Position numbers and translations under genes: made by a program. Below the pieces are notes generated by a model. It saw only the letters and a program-made list of their open reading frames with translations. It had not been told where the DNA came from and made no database searches. From Streptomyces sp. NK15101 (lineage in GTDB: Bacteria > Actinomycetota > Actinomycetes > Streptomycetales > Streptomycetaceae), in the NCBI RefSeq assembly GCF_020400725.1, contig NZ_JAINVG010000060.1, positions 1 to 47,590 of the forward strand: 47,590 nt of DNA. Reading direction: 5' to 3'. Below, one piece after another: positions 15,530 to 23,050 of the stretch. How positions within the stretch are numbered: the first letter of the stretch is position 1; each line of letters starts with the position of its first letter.

Positions 15530-16495
15530 TCACTTGGCGCCGAGGGCCTTCTTCAGCGCGGCGAGGTTGGACTGCATGACCTCGATGTAGTCATCGCCCT
15601 TGGACTGCTCCGTGATTCCCTCCAGCGGGTCGAGCACGTCGGTCTTCAGACCGGTGTCGCCGGCGAGGGTCTTCGCGGTCTTGTCGCTCGCGAGGGTCTC
15701 GAAGAAGACGGTGGAGACCTTGTCGTGCTCCGCGATGTCCTGGAGTTCCTTGATGCGGGCGGGGCTCGGCTCGGACTCGGGGTCGAGGCCGGAGATGCCC
15801 TCCTGCTCCAGGCCGTACCGCTCGGCGAGGTAGCCGAAGGCGGAGTGGGTGGTGATGAAGGTCTTGGTGGCGGTGTTCTTCAGGCCCGTCTCGAACTCGG
15901 TGTCCAGGTCGCCGAGCTTCTTCACCAGGGCTTCGGTGTTCTTCCGGTAGTCGGCGGCGTGGTCCGGGTCCGCCTTCTCCAGGGCGCTGCCGACGCCCTT
16001 GGCGACCTCGGCGTACTTCACGGGGTCGAGCCAGATGTGGGGGTCGGCGCCGGCCTCGCCCTCGTGGGTCTCGTGCCCTTCCTCGGAGCCGTGGTCGTGG
16101 CCGACCTCGGTGCCGTGCTCCTCCAGCTCGGTGAGGGTGCCGGCGTCGACGGTGTTCTTCACGCCGGCCTGGGCGATGGCCTCGTCGACGGCGGGCTGGA
16201 TGCCCTTGAGGTAGAGGATGACGTCGGCCTCGCCGAGCTCGCCGATCTGCTTGGGCTTGAGCTCCAGGTCGTGGGGTTCGACGCCGGGCTTGGTGAGCGT
16301 GTTCACGGCGACGTGGCCGCCGCCTATCTGCTCGGCCAGGTACTGCACGGGGTAGAACGACGCGACCACGTCCAGCTTGCCGTCACTCCCCTTGTCCGCG
16401 GCGTCGGAGGTGCCGGAGCAGGCGGAGAGGGAGACGACGCCGAGCGCGACGGCTCCGGCGAGGGCGGTGGTGGGTATCAGACGGCGTACGTTCAT
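15530..16495 (-). CDS. znuA: Zinc-binding lipoprotein ZnuA
   Basis: About 321 residues. A lipoprotein signal peptide ends in the lipobox LSAC, so the protein is tethered outside the membrane. It has the ZnuA/TroA fold with a His/Glu-rich loop, EEHGTEVGHDHGSEEGHETH, then DPHIWLDPVKYA; FITTHSAFGYLAERYGL supplies another zinc-ligand His. It delivers zinc to ZnuBC. I take ATG 16495 (MNVRRLIPTTALAG) as start; ATG 16504 is also in frame. The promoter is shared with divergent glyS and contains the Zur box candidate at 16517. Confidence 0.93.
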   Translation of the reverse strand: MNVRRLIPTTALAGAVALGVVSLSACSGTSDAADKGSDGKLDVVASFYPVQYLAEQIGGGHVAVNTLTKPGVEPHDLELKPKQIGELGEADVILYLKGIQPAVDEAIAQAGVKNTVDAGTLTELEEHGTEVGHDHGSEEGHETHEGEAGADPHIWLDPVKYAEVAKGVGSALEKADPDHAADYRKNTEALVKKLGDLDTEFETGLKNTATKTFITTHSAFGYLAERYGLEQEGISGLDPESEPSPARIKELQDIAEHDKVSTVFFETLASDKTAKTLAGDTGLKTDVLDPLEGITEQSKGDDYIEVMQSNLAALKKALGAK

Positions 16496-16516
16496 GACAC
16501 TCATTTTCAACAAAAC

Positions 16517-16531
16517 TGGAAACGGTTGTCA
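16517..16531 (-). promoter_or_regulatory. Candidate Zur box before znuA
   Basis: On the minus strand the sequence is TGACAACCGTTTCCA, which keeps 10 of 15 positions of the Streptomyces Zur consensus TGAAAATGATTTTCA. It is 22 bases upstream of ATG 16495 and overlaps TTGACA, a perfect -35 hexamer, so zinc-loaded Zur would block the polymerase. Confidence 0.65.
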
Positions 16532-16649
16532 ATTGCCTTCGGTGTGCTCCCGGCCACCGGGGCCCGGGGCGGAACCGATTTGATTCAGGGGCCGCGGGCG
16601 CCGGTAACCTGTGGCATTCGCACTTCGTCGTCGTAATGAAGAGAGCACC

Positions 16650-18029
16650 GTGGCCGCCGACAAGATCGACACCATCGTCAGCCTGAGCAAGCGCCGTGGC
16701 TTCGTCTACCCGTGCAGCGAGATCTACGGCGGCCAGCGTGCCGCCTGGGACTACGGACCGCTGGGTGTCGAGCTGAAGGAGAACCTGAAGCGCCAGTGGT
16801 GGCGTTACATGGTCACCGCGCGCGAGGACGTCGTCGGCATCGACTCGTCCGTCATCCTGGCCACCGAGGTGTGGGAGGCGTCCGGTCACGTCGCGACCTT
16901 CACCGACCCGCTGACCGAGTGCACCTCCTGCCACAAGCGCTTCCGCGCCGACCACCTGGAGGAGGCGTACGAGGAGAAGCACGGCCGTCTCCCCGAGAGC
17001 CTCACCGACCTCAACTGCCCGAACTGCGGCAACAAGGGCACCTTCACCGAGCCCAAGCAGTTCTCCGGCCTGCTCTCCACGCACCTCGGCCCCACCCAGG
17101 ACACCGGCTCCGTCGCGTACCTGCGTCCCGAGACGGCCCAGGGCATCTTCACCAACTTCGCCCAGGTGCAGACCACCTCGCGCAAGAAGCCCCCGTTCGG
17201 CATCGCGCAGATGGGCAAGTCCTTCCGGAACGAGATCACTCCGGGCAACTTCATCTTCCGCACGCGCGAGTTCGAGCAGATGGAGATGGAGTTCTTCGTC
17301 AAGCCGGGCGAGGACGAGCAGTGGCAGGAGTACTGGATGGAGCAGCGCTGGAACTGGTACACCGGTCTGGGTCTCCGTGAGGAGAACATGCGCTGGTACG
17401 AGCACCCGCAGGAGAAGCTCTCCCACTACTCGAAGCGCACCGCCGACATCGAGTACCGCTTCCAGTTCGGCGGCAGCGAGTGGGGCGAGCTCGAGGGCGT
17501 CGCCAACCGCACCGACTACGACCTGAGCGCCCACTCCAAGGCCTCCGGCGCCAACCTCACGTACCTGGACCAGGAGTCCAACGAGCGCTACACGCCGTAC
17601 GTCATCGAGCCCGCCGCCGGTGTCGGCCGCGCGATGCTGGCCTTCCTGCTCGACGCGTACATCGAGGACGAGGCCCCGAACGCCAAGGGCGTCATGGAGA
17701 AGCGCACGGTGCTGCGCCTCGACCACCGCCTGGCCCCGGTCAAGGTCGCGGTCCTCCCGCTCTCCCGCAACGCGCAGCTCTCCCCGAAGGCCAAGGGCCT
17801 CGCGGCGGATCTGCGCCAGAACTGGAACATCGAGTTCGACGACGCCGGCGCCATCGGCCGCCGCTACCGCCGTCAGGACGAGATCGGCACCCCGTTCTGC
17901 GTCACCGTCGACTTCGACACCCTCGACGACAACGCGGTGACCGTGCGCGAGCGCGACACCATGAAGCAGGAGCGCGTCTCCCTCGACCAGATCCAGGGCT
18001 ACCTGGGCAGCCGTCTGCTGGGCTGCTGA
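16650..18029 (+). CDS. glyS: Glycyl-tRNA synthetase, class II dimeric type
   Basis: 459 residues from GTG 16650 (VAADKIDTIVSLSKRRGFVY), the usual size. GFVYPCSEIYGGQ and DYGPLGVELKENLK are characteristic of the eukaryote-like single-chain enzyme. A zinc ribbon (CTSCHKRF and CPNCGNKG) is inserted before class II motif 2 (FRNEITPGNFIFRTREFEQ); motif 3 is GVGRAMLAFL. It charges tRNA-Gly and is essential. The upstream region (16532-16649) is shared with znuA; TAACCT near 16605 may be its -10. I saw no T-box in the leader. A terminator follows at 18046. Confidence 0.96.
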   Translation: MAADKIDTIVSLSKRRGFVYPCSEIYGGQRAAWDYGPLGVELKENLKRQWWRYMVTAREDVVGIDSSVILATEVWEASGHVATFTDPLTECTSCHKRFRADHLEEAYEEKHGRLPESLTDLNCPNCGNKGTFTEPKQFSGLLSTHLGPTQDTGSVAYLRPETAQGIFTNFAQVQTTSRKKPPFGIAQMGKSFRNEITPGNFIFRTREFEQMEMEFFVKPGEDEQWQEYWMEQRWNWYTGLGLREENMRWYEHPQEKLSHYSKRTADIEYRFQFGGSEWGELEGVANRTDYDLSAHSKASGANLTYLDQESNERYTPYVIEPAAGVGRAMLAFLLDAYIEDEAPNAKGVMEKRTVLRLDHRLAPVKVAVLPLSRNAQLSPKAKGLAADLRQNWNIEFDDAGAIGRRYRRQDEIGTPFCVTVDFDTLDDNAVTVRERDTMKQERVSLDQIQGYLGSRLLGC

Positions 18030-18045
18030 ATCCGATCGCACACAC

Positions 18046-18088
18046 GGGGAAGCCCCCGGTTCCGTCTCTCGGAACCGGGGGCTTTCCC
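18046..18088. terminator. Hairpin terminator between convergent glyS and the VC0807-type gene
   Basis: An 18-base stem with one mismatch (18046-18063 with 18071-18088) and loop GTCTCTC. It begins 16 bases after the glyS stop and ends 7 bases before the stop of the opposing gene, so it probably serves both. Confidence 0.85.
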
Positions 18089-18095
18089 GTCGGCG

Positions 18096-18785
18096 TCAGG
18101 CCGTCGCGGCCGCCGCTTCGGTCTCGGCCCGGCGTCGGGCCCCCTCCGCCGCGCGGCGCTTCCCGAACCAGGCCGTCCAGGCGCCGAGGGCACCGAGGAC
18201 GCCGTAGATCATGAGCGGGCTGAGCGTGACCATGGTCCTGGTCGGCAGCGCGTACGCGAGGACGATGCGGACCAGCGCCTCCGCCACGTACGCCACGCCC
18301 CACACCAGCGTCATCGTGCGCATGGTGGAGCGGAAGCCCTCGAACTGCCACATGCCGTTCCACCAGGCCGTGCTCTCCGGGGTGCCGTCGGTCGCGAACT
18401 TGCGGCCGAAGTAGAACATCAGCGGGCGCGGGGCGAGCAGCGTCCCCAGGCAGAGCAGGCCGAACAGGCCCGTGACCGACGAGTCCTTGACCAGGAGCGC
18501 GCGGGCGGTGTGGGCGCCGACCAGCGACACCACGGCCGTGATCACCAGGAAGACCAGGGTGACCACGGCGAACTCGTCGATCTTGCGGCGCCAGGCGGCC
18601 ATGATCGCGGTGTCGAGGACCGGCCACGCGCTGCTGAGGAGCAGGGCGGAGAACTCGGACCAGCCGTGGCCCTCCGTCAGCGTGTCGTACGTGACGATCG
18701 GCGCGACGACGTTGAGGCCGATGGTGAGGACCCAGCCGATCGCGGAGGCCCCGCCCGACCGGGCCGGCTTGGCGGGTGTGGACAT
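18096..18785 (-). CDS. VC0807-family membrane protein
   Basis: 229 residues with about six membrane segments. Characteristic stretches are WVLTIGLNVVAPIVTYDTL at the start, SSAWPVLDTAIMAAWRRKID, FGLLCLGTLLAPRPLMFYF and WGVAYVAEALVRIVLAY. This pattern fits the VC0807 family of unknown function in many actinobacteria. AGGGGG precedes the ATG. It is monocistronic; the 113-base gap to the TetR stop on the same strand contains its promoter, in which I see no clear operator. Confidence 0.75.
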   Translation of the reverse strand: MSTPAKPARSGGASAIGWVLTIGLNVVAPIVTYDTLTEGHGWSEFSALLLSSAWPVLDTAIMAAWRRKIDEFAVVTLVFLVITAVVSLVGAHTARALLVKDSSVTGLFGLLCLGTLLAPRPLMFYFGRKFATDGTPESTAWWNGMWQFEGFRSTMRTMTLVWGVAYVAEALVRIVLAYALPTRTMVTLSPLMIYGVLGALGAWTAWFGKRRAAEGARRRAETEAAAATA

Positions 18786-18898
18786 GGTTCCCCCTGGTTT
18801 TTCACGGTCTCGCGGTCGCGGTGCGGGGGAACGCTAGTCATGTACCGGACAGGGAAGGGGAAACTCCACGCCAAATGATCTTCAAGGCGGGAGGTTCT

Positions 18899-19489
18899 TC
18901 AGGCGCGCAGTGCCCGCTGCACCAGGGACACGACCGCCGTGAACGCCTCCTCGACGTCCGGAGCCGACCAGTCGGCCGCGTGCGCCGGGTTGTGGAAGCG
19001 GTCCGTGGCGTGGAAGACCGCGCGCGCCGTGGCCGTGAAGTCCCGCTCCGGGGCCGCGAACACGCCCTCGCGGTGACCGTCCTCCAGGATGCGCGCGATC
19101 TGTCCGACCAGGTGCTCCTCGTGCCGGTCGACGACCGCGCTGTTCTCGCCGATCAGCACCTGGAAGGTGGCCATCAGCTCCGGATCGCCGCCCGCCTTCT
19201 TGCGCTTGAGCGAGAACAGGGCCGTGAGCCAGTCGGTCAGCCGCTCGTCCGCCGGACCCCCGGCCTCGACGTGCGGCCCGAGGGCCGTGATCGTCCGCTC
19301 CAGCCACCGCTCGGTGACCGCCTCGCGCAGCGCCGCCTTCGTGCGGAAGTGGCGGTAGACGCTGCCGTGGCTGACGCCGAGGACCCGGGCCACGTCGACG
19401 ACGGTCGCCTTCCCCGGGCCGTAGCGCCGCAGCACCTCCTCGGTGGCTTCGAGGATGCGCTCTGCGGTCAGGGTCTCGGTGGCGGCCAT
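18899..19489 (-). CDS. TetR-family transcriptional regulator
   Basis: 196 residues. The N-terminal helix-turn-helix reads ATVVDVARVLGVSHGSVYRH followed by FRTKAALREAV. The C-terminal ligand-binding domain is helical (TDRFHNPAHAADWSAPDVEEAF). It lies 17 bases downstream of the aldo/keto reductase gene and is co-transcribed with it. The palindrome at 20570-20591 before that operon is its most likely operator, so it should repress its own transcription together with the reductase until an unknown ligand binds. Confidence 0.9.
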   Translation of the reverse strand: MAATETLTAERILEATEEVLRRYGPGKATVVDVARVLGVSHGSVYRHFRTKAALREAVTERWLERTITALGPHVEAGGPADERLTDWLTALFSLKRKKAGGDPELMATFQVLIGENSAVVDRHEEHLVGQIARILEDGHREGVFAAPERDFTATARAVFHATDRFHNPAHAADWSAPDVEEAFTAVVSLVQRALRA

Positions 19490-19506
19490 GGAAATGACAT
19501 TACCCG

Positions 19507-20547
19507 TCAGCGCTCGCTGTCCAGGTGGGCCATCTGGGCCGCCGGGTAGCGCTCGCCGGCCGCCGCGCCCGCCGGAACGGCCTCCTCGATCGCGGCCAGG
19601 TCGGCGGCTTCGAGCGTGACGTCCAGGGCGCCGAGCGCCTCCGTGAGGCGGTCCCGGCGGCGGGCGCCGACCAGGGGCACGATGTCGGCGCCGTGACGAG
19701 GTCCTTGGGCCAGTACCCAGGCGATCGCGATCTGCGCGACCGTGACGCCCTTGGCCTCGGCGACCGCGCGCAGCCGGTCCACCAGGTCCAGGTTCCGGCC
19801 GAGGTTCTCGCCCTGGAAGCGCGGGGACATCCCGCGGAAGTCACCGGGGCCGAGCTCCCGGTCCCGGGTGAAGTGGCCGCTGATCAGCCCCCGGGAGAGG
19901 ACTCCGTACGCCGTGACGCCGATGCCCAGCTCGCGGGCGGTCGGGAGGATCTTCTCCTCGATGGAGCGGGAGATCAGGCTGTACTCGATCTGGAGGTCCG
20001 CGATCGGGGCGACGGCCGCCGCCCGGCGGAGGGTGTCCGCGCCGACCTCGGAGAGGCCGATGTGCCGGACGTGCCCCGCCTCGACCAGCTCGGCGATGGC
20101 GCCGACGGTCTCCTCGATCGGGACCTCCGGGTCGACGCGGGCGATCCGGTAGACGTCGATGTGGTCGGTGCCGAGGCGCTGCAGCGAGTACGCCGCGAAG
20201 TTCTTCACGGCGGCCGGGCGGCCGTCGTACCCGGTGAAGCCGCCCTCGACCGTGCGCAGGGCGCCGAACTTCACGCTGGTCAGCGCCTGCTCGCGGGCGG
20301 CGGCGGGCGCCGTCCGCAGCGCCTCGTTGATGAGCAGCTCGTTGTGGCCCATGCCGTAGAAGTCGCCCGTGTCGAGCAGGGTGATCCCGGCGTCCAGGGC
20401 GGCGTGGATCGTCGCGATCGACTCGGCGCGGTCGCTCTCGCCGTACAGCGCGGACATGCCCATGCAGCCGAGGCCGAGCGCGGAGACGGCGGGGCCGGTG
20501 GTGCCGAGCGGGCGGGTGGGGACGGAGGTCTTCGGTGTCGTGGTCAT
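19507..20547 (-). CDS. Aldo/keto reductase lacking the usual catalytic His
   Basis: 346 residues; an (alpha/beta)8 NADPH-dependent reductase. MGMSALYG and LLDTGDFYGMG give the catalytic Asp and Tyr, and TSVKFG gives the Lys. The fourth residue of the tetrad, the His in the usual QHRVDP, is Ala here (VYRIARVDPEVP). The cofactor-phosphate region is near the end (PLVGARRRDRLTEALG). Loss of the His occurs in some streptomycete relatives I recall, and may change substrate or favour a different carbonyl type. First gene of an operon with the TetR gene. Start ATG 20545-20547 has no clear ribosome site. Confidence 0.88.
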   Translation of the reverse strand: MTTTPKTSVPTRPLGTTGPAVSALGLGCMGMSALYGESDRAESIATIHAALDAGITLLDTGDFYGMGHNELLINEALRTAPAAAREQALTSVKFGALRTVEGGFTGYDGRPAAVKNFAAYSLQRLGTDHIDVYRIARVDPEVPIEETVGAIAELVEAGHVRHIGLSEVGADTLRRAAAVAPIADLQIEYSLISRSIEEKILPTARELGIGVTAYGVLSRGLISGHFTRDRELGPGDFRGMSPRFQGENLGRNLDLVDRLRAVAEAKGVTVAQIAIAWVLAQGPRHGADIVPLVGARRRDRLTEALGALDVTLEAADLAAIEEAVPAGAAAGERYPAAQMAHLDSER

Positions 20548-20569
20548 GGAACAACCATGGCATGAGCGA

Positions 20570-20591
20570 TGACAGATTTCAATATCTGTCA
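20570..20591 (-). promoter_or_regulatory. Palindromic operator of the aldo/keto reductase-tetR operon
   Basis: TGACAGAT-N6-ATCTGTCA, a perfect 8-base inverted repeat spanning 22 bases, whose near edge is 22 bases upstream of the reductase start. Size and symmetry fit a TetR dimer, and the TetR gene is in the operon downstream. It is also just downstream of the MFS gene stop (20613). Confidence 0.72.
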
Positions 20592-20612
20592 CTCCATCTC
20601 CCACTCCGCCGC

Positions 20613-22052
20613 TCACTTCACCGCACGGGGAAGGCGCAGGCCCAGCAGCAGCGTCAGCGCCACCACACCCAGCTGGACCAGGAGCGTCGTCCTCAGCGCC
20701 GCTCCCATCTCCGCGGGCGAGGAGGCCAGCGAGAGGAAGAGCGAACCCAGCGTCGCCACGCCCAGCGTCAGCGCCGACTGCTGCGTGGTCACCATCACCC
20801 CGCTGCCCACGCCCGCCCGCTCCGACGGCACCTCGGACAGCACCACCCGGAACAGCACCGGCAGCTGCAGCCCCTGACCGAGACCCGCCACCGCCATCCC
20901 CGGCACCAGGTCCCACACGGACAGCCCCTGCCAGTCGTGCCCCACCGACCACGCGATGGCGGCCACGCCGAGCCCCTGCAGCACGGCCCCCACCGGCACG
21001 ACCCGGGTGCCCCAGCGCCGTACCAGCCGCGGCCCCGCCAGCGAGGCGCCGAAGAACGCGAGCGCCATCGGCACGAGCGCCATGCCCGAGGCCACCGCGC
21101 CCGTCCCCAGGCCCTGCTGGAGCGCCACCGCGACCACGAACATGAAGCCGCTGAAGCCCAGCGAGAGCGGCAGCACCACCAACAGTCCGCGCCGCAGCGG
21201 CACCAGGGCGAGCAGGCTCGGCGGGACCAGCGGCACGGCGCCCCGGCGGGCCGCCCGCCGCTCCACCCACCAGAAGGCCCCCGCCGCGAACGGGAACAGC
21301 GCGAGCGACACCCAGGTCCACAGCGGCCAGCCCGCCGCCCGGCCCTCCGTCAGCGGCGCGAGCAGGGCGAGCAGCGCCAGCGCCAGGAGCAGCGTGCCCG
21401 GCACGTCCACCGGAGCCGGGCGGTCCGACCGGGTCTCCGGCACGGTGCGGAGGGCGAGGAACAGGCCGGCCACCGCCACCGGCACGTTGACCAGGAACAC
21501 CGCGCGCCAGCCGGAGCCCGCGATGTCCGCGGTCACGAGCACCCCGCCCAGGATCTGGCCGCCCGCCATCGCGAGACCGGCCGTCGCCCCGTACAGGCTC
21601 AGCGCCCGCGCCCGGCGCGGCCCCTCCGTCGAGGAGTGGATGGTCGCGAGCACCTGCGGCAGCATCAGCGCCGCCGCCGCGCCCTGCGCCACCCGCGCCG
21701 CGACCAGGGTCCAGGAGTCCGGCGCGAGCCCGCAGGCGAGCGAGGTCGCTCCGAAGGCGGCCATGCCGGCGAGGAAGAGGCGCCGGCGGCCGAAGAGGTC
21801 GCCGAGGCGCCCGCCGAGGACGAGCAGCACCGAGTACGCCAGGCCGTACCCGGCGACGACCAGCTCCAGGAGCGCCGGCCCCGCGGCCAGGTCGTGGTCG
21901 ATGGACGGCAGGGCGACGTTGACGATGAAGAAGTCGACGAGGGGGAGCGCGGCGCCGAGGAGGACGGTGAACAGGCCGAGGGGGCCGAGCGCCGCGGGCG
22001 GCGCCTGGCGGCCGGCCGGGGCCGCGGTGCGGACGGAAGCGGAGGTAGTCAC
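20613..22052 (-). CDS. MFS drug/metabolite exporter, 14-segment (DHA2) type
   Basis: 479 residues with about 14 hydrophobic segments. Motifs include ALPLVDFFIVNVALPSID in the first segment and the MFS loop GGRLGDLFGRRRLF. Such proteins are proton-coupled exporters of drugs or own metabolites; the substrate cannot be told. Start GTG 22050-22052. It diverges from the XRE regulator at 22154, and the CTGGTAC repeats between them suggest that this regulator controls it. Confidence 0.88.
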   Translation of the reverse strand: MTTSASVRTAAPAGRQAPPAALGPLGLFTVLLGAALPLVDFFIVNVALPSIDHDLAAGPALLELVVAGYGLAYSVLLVLGGRLGDLFGRRRLFLAGMAAFGATSLACGLAPDSWTLVAARVAQGAAAALMLPQVLATIHSSTEGPRRARALSLYGATAGLAMAGGQILGGVLVTADIAGSGWRAVFLVNVPVAVAGLFLALRTVPETRSDRPAPVDVPGTLLLALALLALLAPLTEGRAAGWPLWTWVSLALFPFAAGAFWWVERRAARRGAVPLVPPSLLALVPLRRGLLVVLPLSLGFSGFMFVVAVALQQGLGTGAVASGMALVPMALAFFGASLAGPRLVRRWGTRVVPVGAVLQGLGVAAIAWSVGHDWQGLSVWDLVPGMAVAGLGQGLQLPVLFRVVLSEVPSERAGVGSGVMVTTQQSALTLGVATLGSLFLSLASSPAEMGAALRTTLLVQLGVVALTLLLGLRLPRAVK

Positions 22053-22079
22053 GCGACCGAGCCTCCGCCTCCGCTCAGC

Positions 22080-22111
22080 CTGGTACCAGAGTGTCTTTAT
22101 CCTGGTACAAG
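22080..22111. promoter_or_regulatory. Repeated CTGGTAC(C/A)AG operator candidates in a divergent promoter
   Basis: CTGGTACCAG (22080-22089, a perfect palindrome) and CTGGTACAAG (22102-22111, one change) stand 22 bases apart, two helical turns, in the gap between the MFS and XRE genes. A regulator bound at both could act on both directions. Confidence 0.55.
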
Positions 22112-22153
22112 CACTACCTGGAAACCGGCTGACCGCCCCGGCACCCTGGAGAC

Positions 22154-23050
22154 ATGACCGTCATGGCGATGAGCGGACCCGCGAGCGAGACCGACGTACG
22201 GCGCCATGAACTGGCCGCCTTCCTGCGCAGCCGGCGCGAGCGCATCACCCCCGAGCAGGTCGGCCTGCCCCGGGGCCGGCGCCGCCGCACCCCCGGCCTG
22301 CGCCGCGAGGAGGTCGCCCACCTCTCCGCCGTCGGCGTCACCTGGTACACCTGGCTCGAACAGGCCCGCGACATCCAGGTCTCCCCGCAGGTCCTGGACG
22401 CCCTCGCCGGAGCCCTGCTGCTCGACCCGACCGAGCGCAGCCACCTCTTCGCCCTCGCCGGGGCCGCCGACCCGCATCCCGAGGCGCCCTGCCCCACCGT
22501 CACGCCCACCCTGCGCCGGCTGCTCGACCAGCTGGAGCCCGTGCCCGCCGCCATCCAGAACAGCCGCTACGACTTCCTCGCCCACAACCGCACCTTCGGG
22601 CAGCTCTTCTGCGACCTCGACGCGCTGCCCCGGGAGGACCGCAACTCCCTCTGGCTGGCCTTCACGAACGAGGACTTCCGGGCCTCGGTCACCGACCTGC
22701 CCGAGGTCACGCGCATGCTCGCCGGGAAGCTCCGCGCCGCCATGGCCGAGCACCTGGCCGAACCCGCCTGGAAGGAGCTCGTCCGGCGCCTCGAAGAGGC
22801 CTCGCCCGAGTTCCGGGAGATCTGGGCCCGGCACGAGGTGGTCGCCCCCGGCGGCCGCGTGAAGGTCATCCGCAACGCCCGCGTCGGGCTCCTCAGCTTC
22901 GAGCACACCAACCTCTGGCTCGGCCCGAACGCCGGGACCCACCTCGTCACCTACGTCCCCGTGGACGACGCCACCCAGGCCGGCATCGCCCGCCTGCTCG
23001 ACCTGGTGGTCCGGGAGCGGGAGGCTCAGGGCGCCCTGACGGCGGCCTGA
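22154..23050 (+). CDS. XRE-family regulator with MmyB-like ligand-binding domain
   Basis: 298 residues. The helix-turn-helix region contains RRTPGLRREEVAHLSAVGV and TWYTWLEQARDIQVSPQVLD, typical of this large actinobacterial family. The rest is the MmyB-like (PAS-like) domain, with NSRYDFLAHNRTFGQLF and the closing LGPNAGTHLVTYVP. Members usually sit divergent to the transporter or oxidoreductase they control, as here with the MFS gene. I use ATG 22154; ATG 22163 and 22169 are in frame. CACCCT six bases before it may be a leaderless -10. The gene end overlaps the convergent MFS gene by 25 bases. Confidence 0.9.
   Translation: MTVMAMSGPASETDVRRHELAAFLRSRRERITPEQVGLPRGRRRRTPGLRREEVAHLSAVGVTWYTWLEQARDIQVSPQVLDALAGALLLDPTERSHLFALAGAADPHPEAPCPTVTPTLRRLLDQLEPVPAAIQNSRYDFLAHNRTFGQLFCDLDALPREDRNSLWLAFTNEDFRASVTDLPEVTRMLAGKLRAAMAEHLAEPAWKELVRRLEEASPEFREIWARHEVVAPGGRVKVIRNARVGLLSFEHTNLWLGPNAGTHLVTYVPVDDATQAGIARLLDLVVREREAQGALTAA

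Noticed and set aside
16532..16649. T-box riboswitch before glyS
   Set aside because: No T-box sequence, specifier hairpin or terminator/antiterminator pair could be seen in this short leader.
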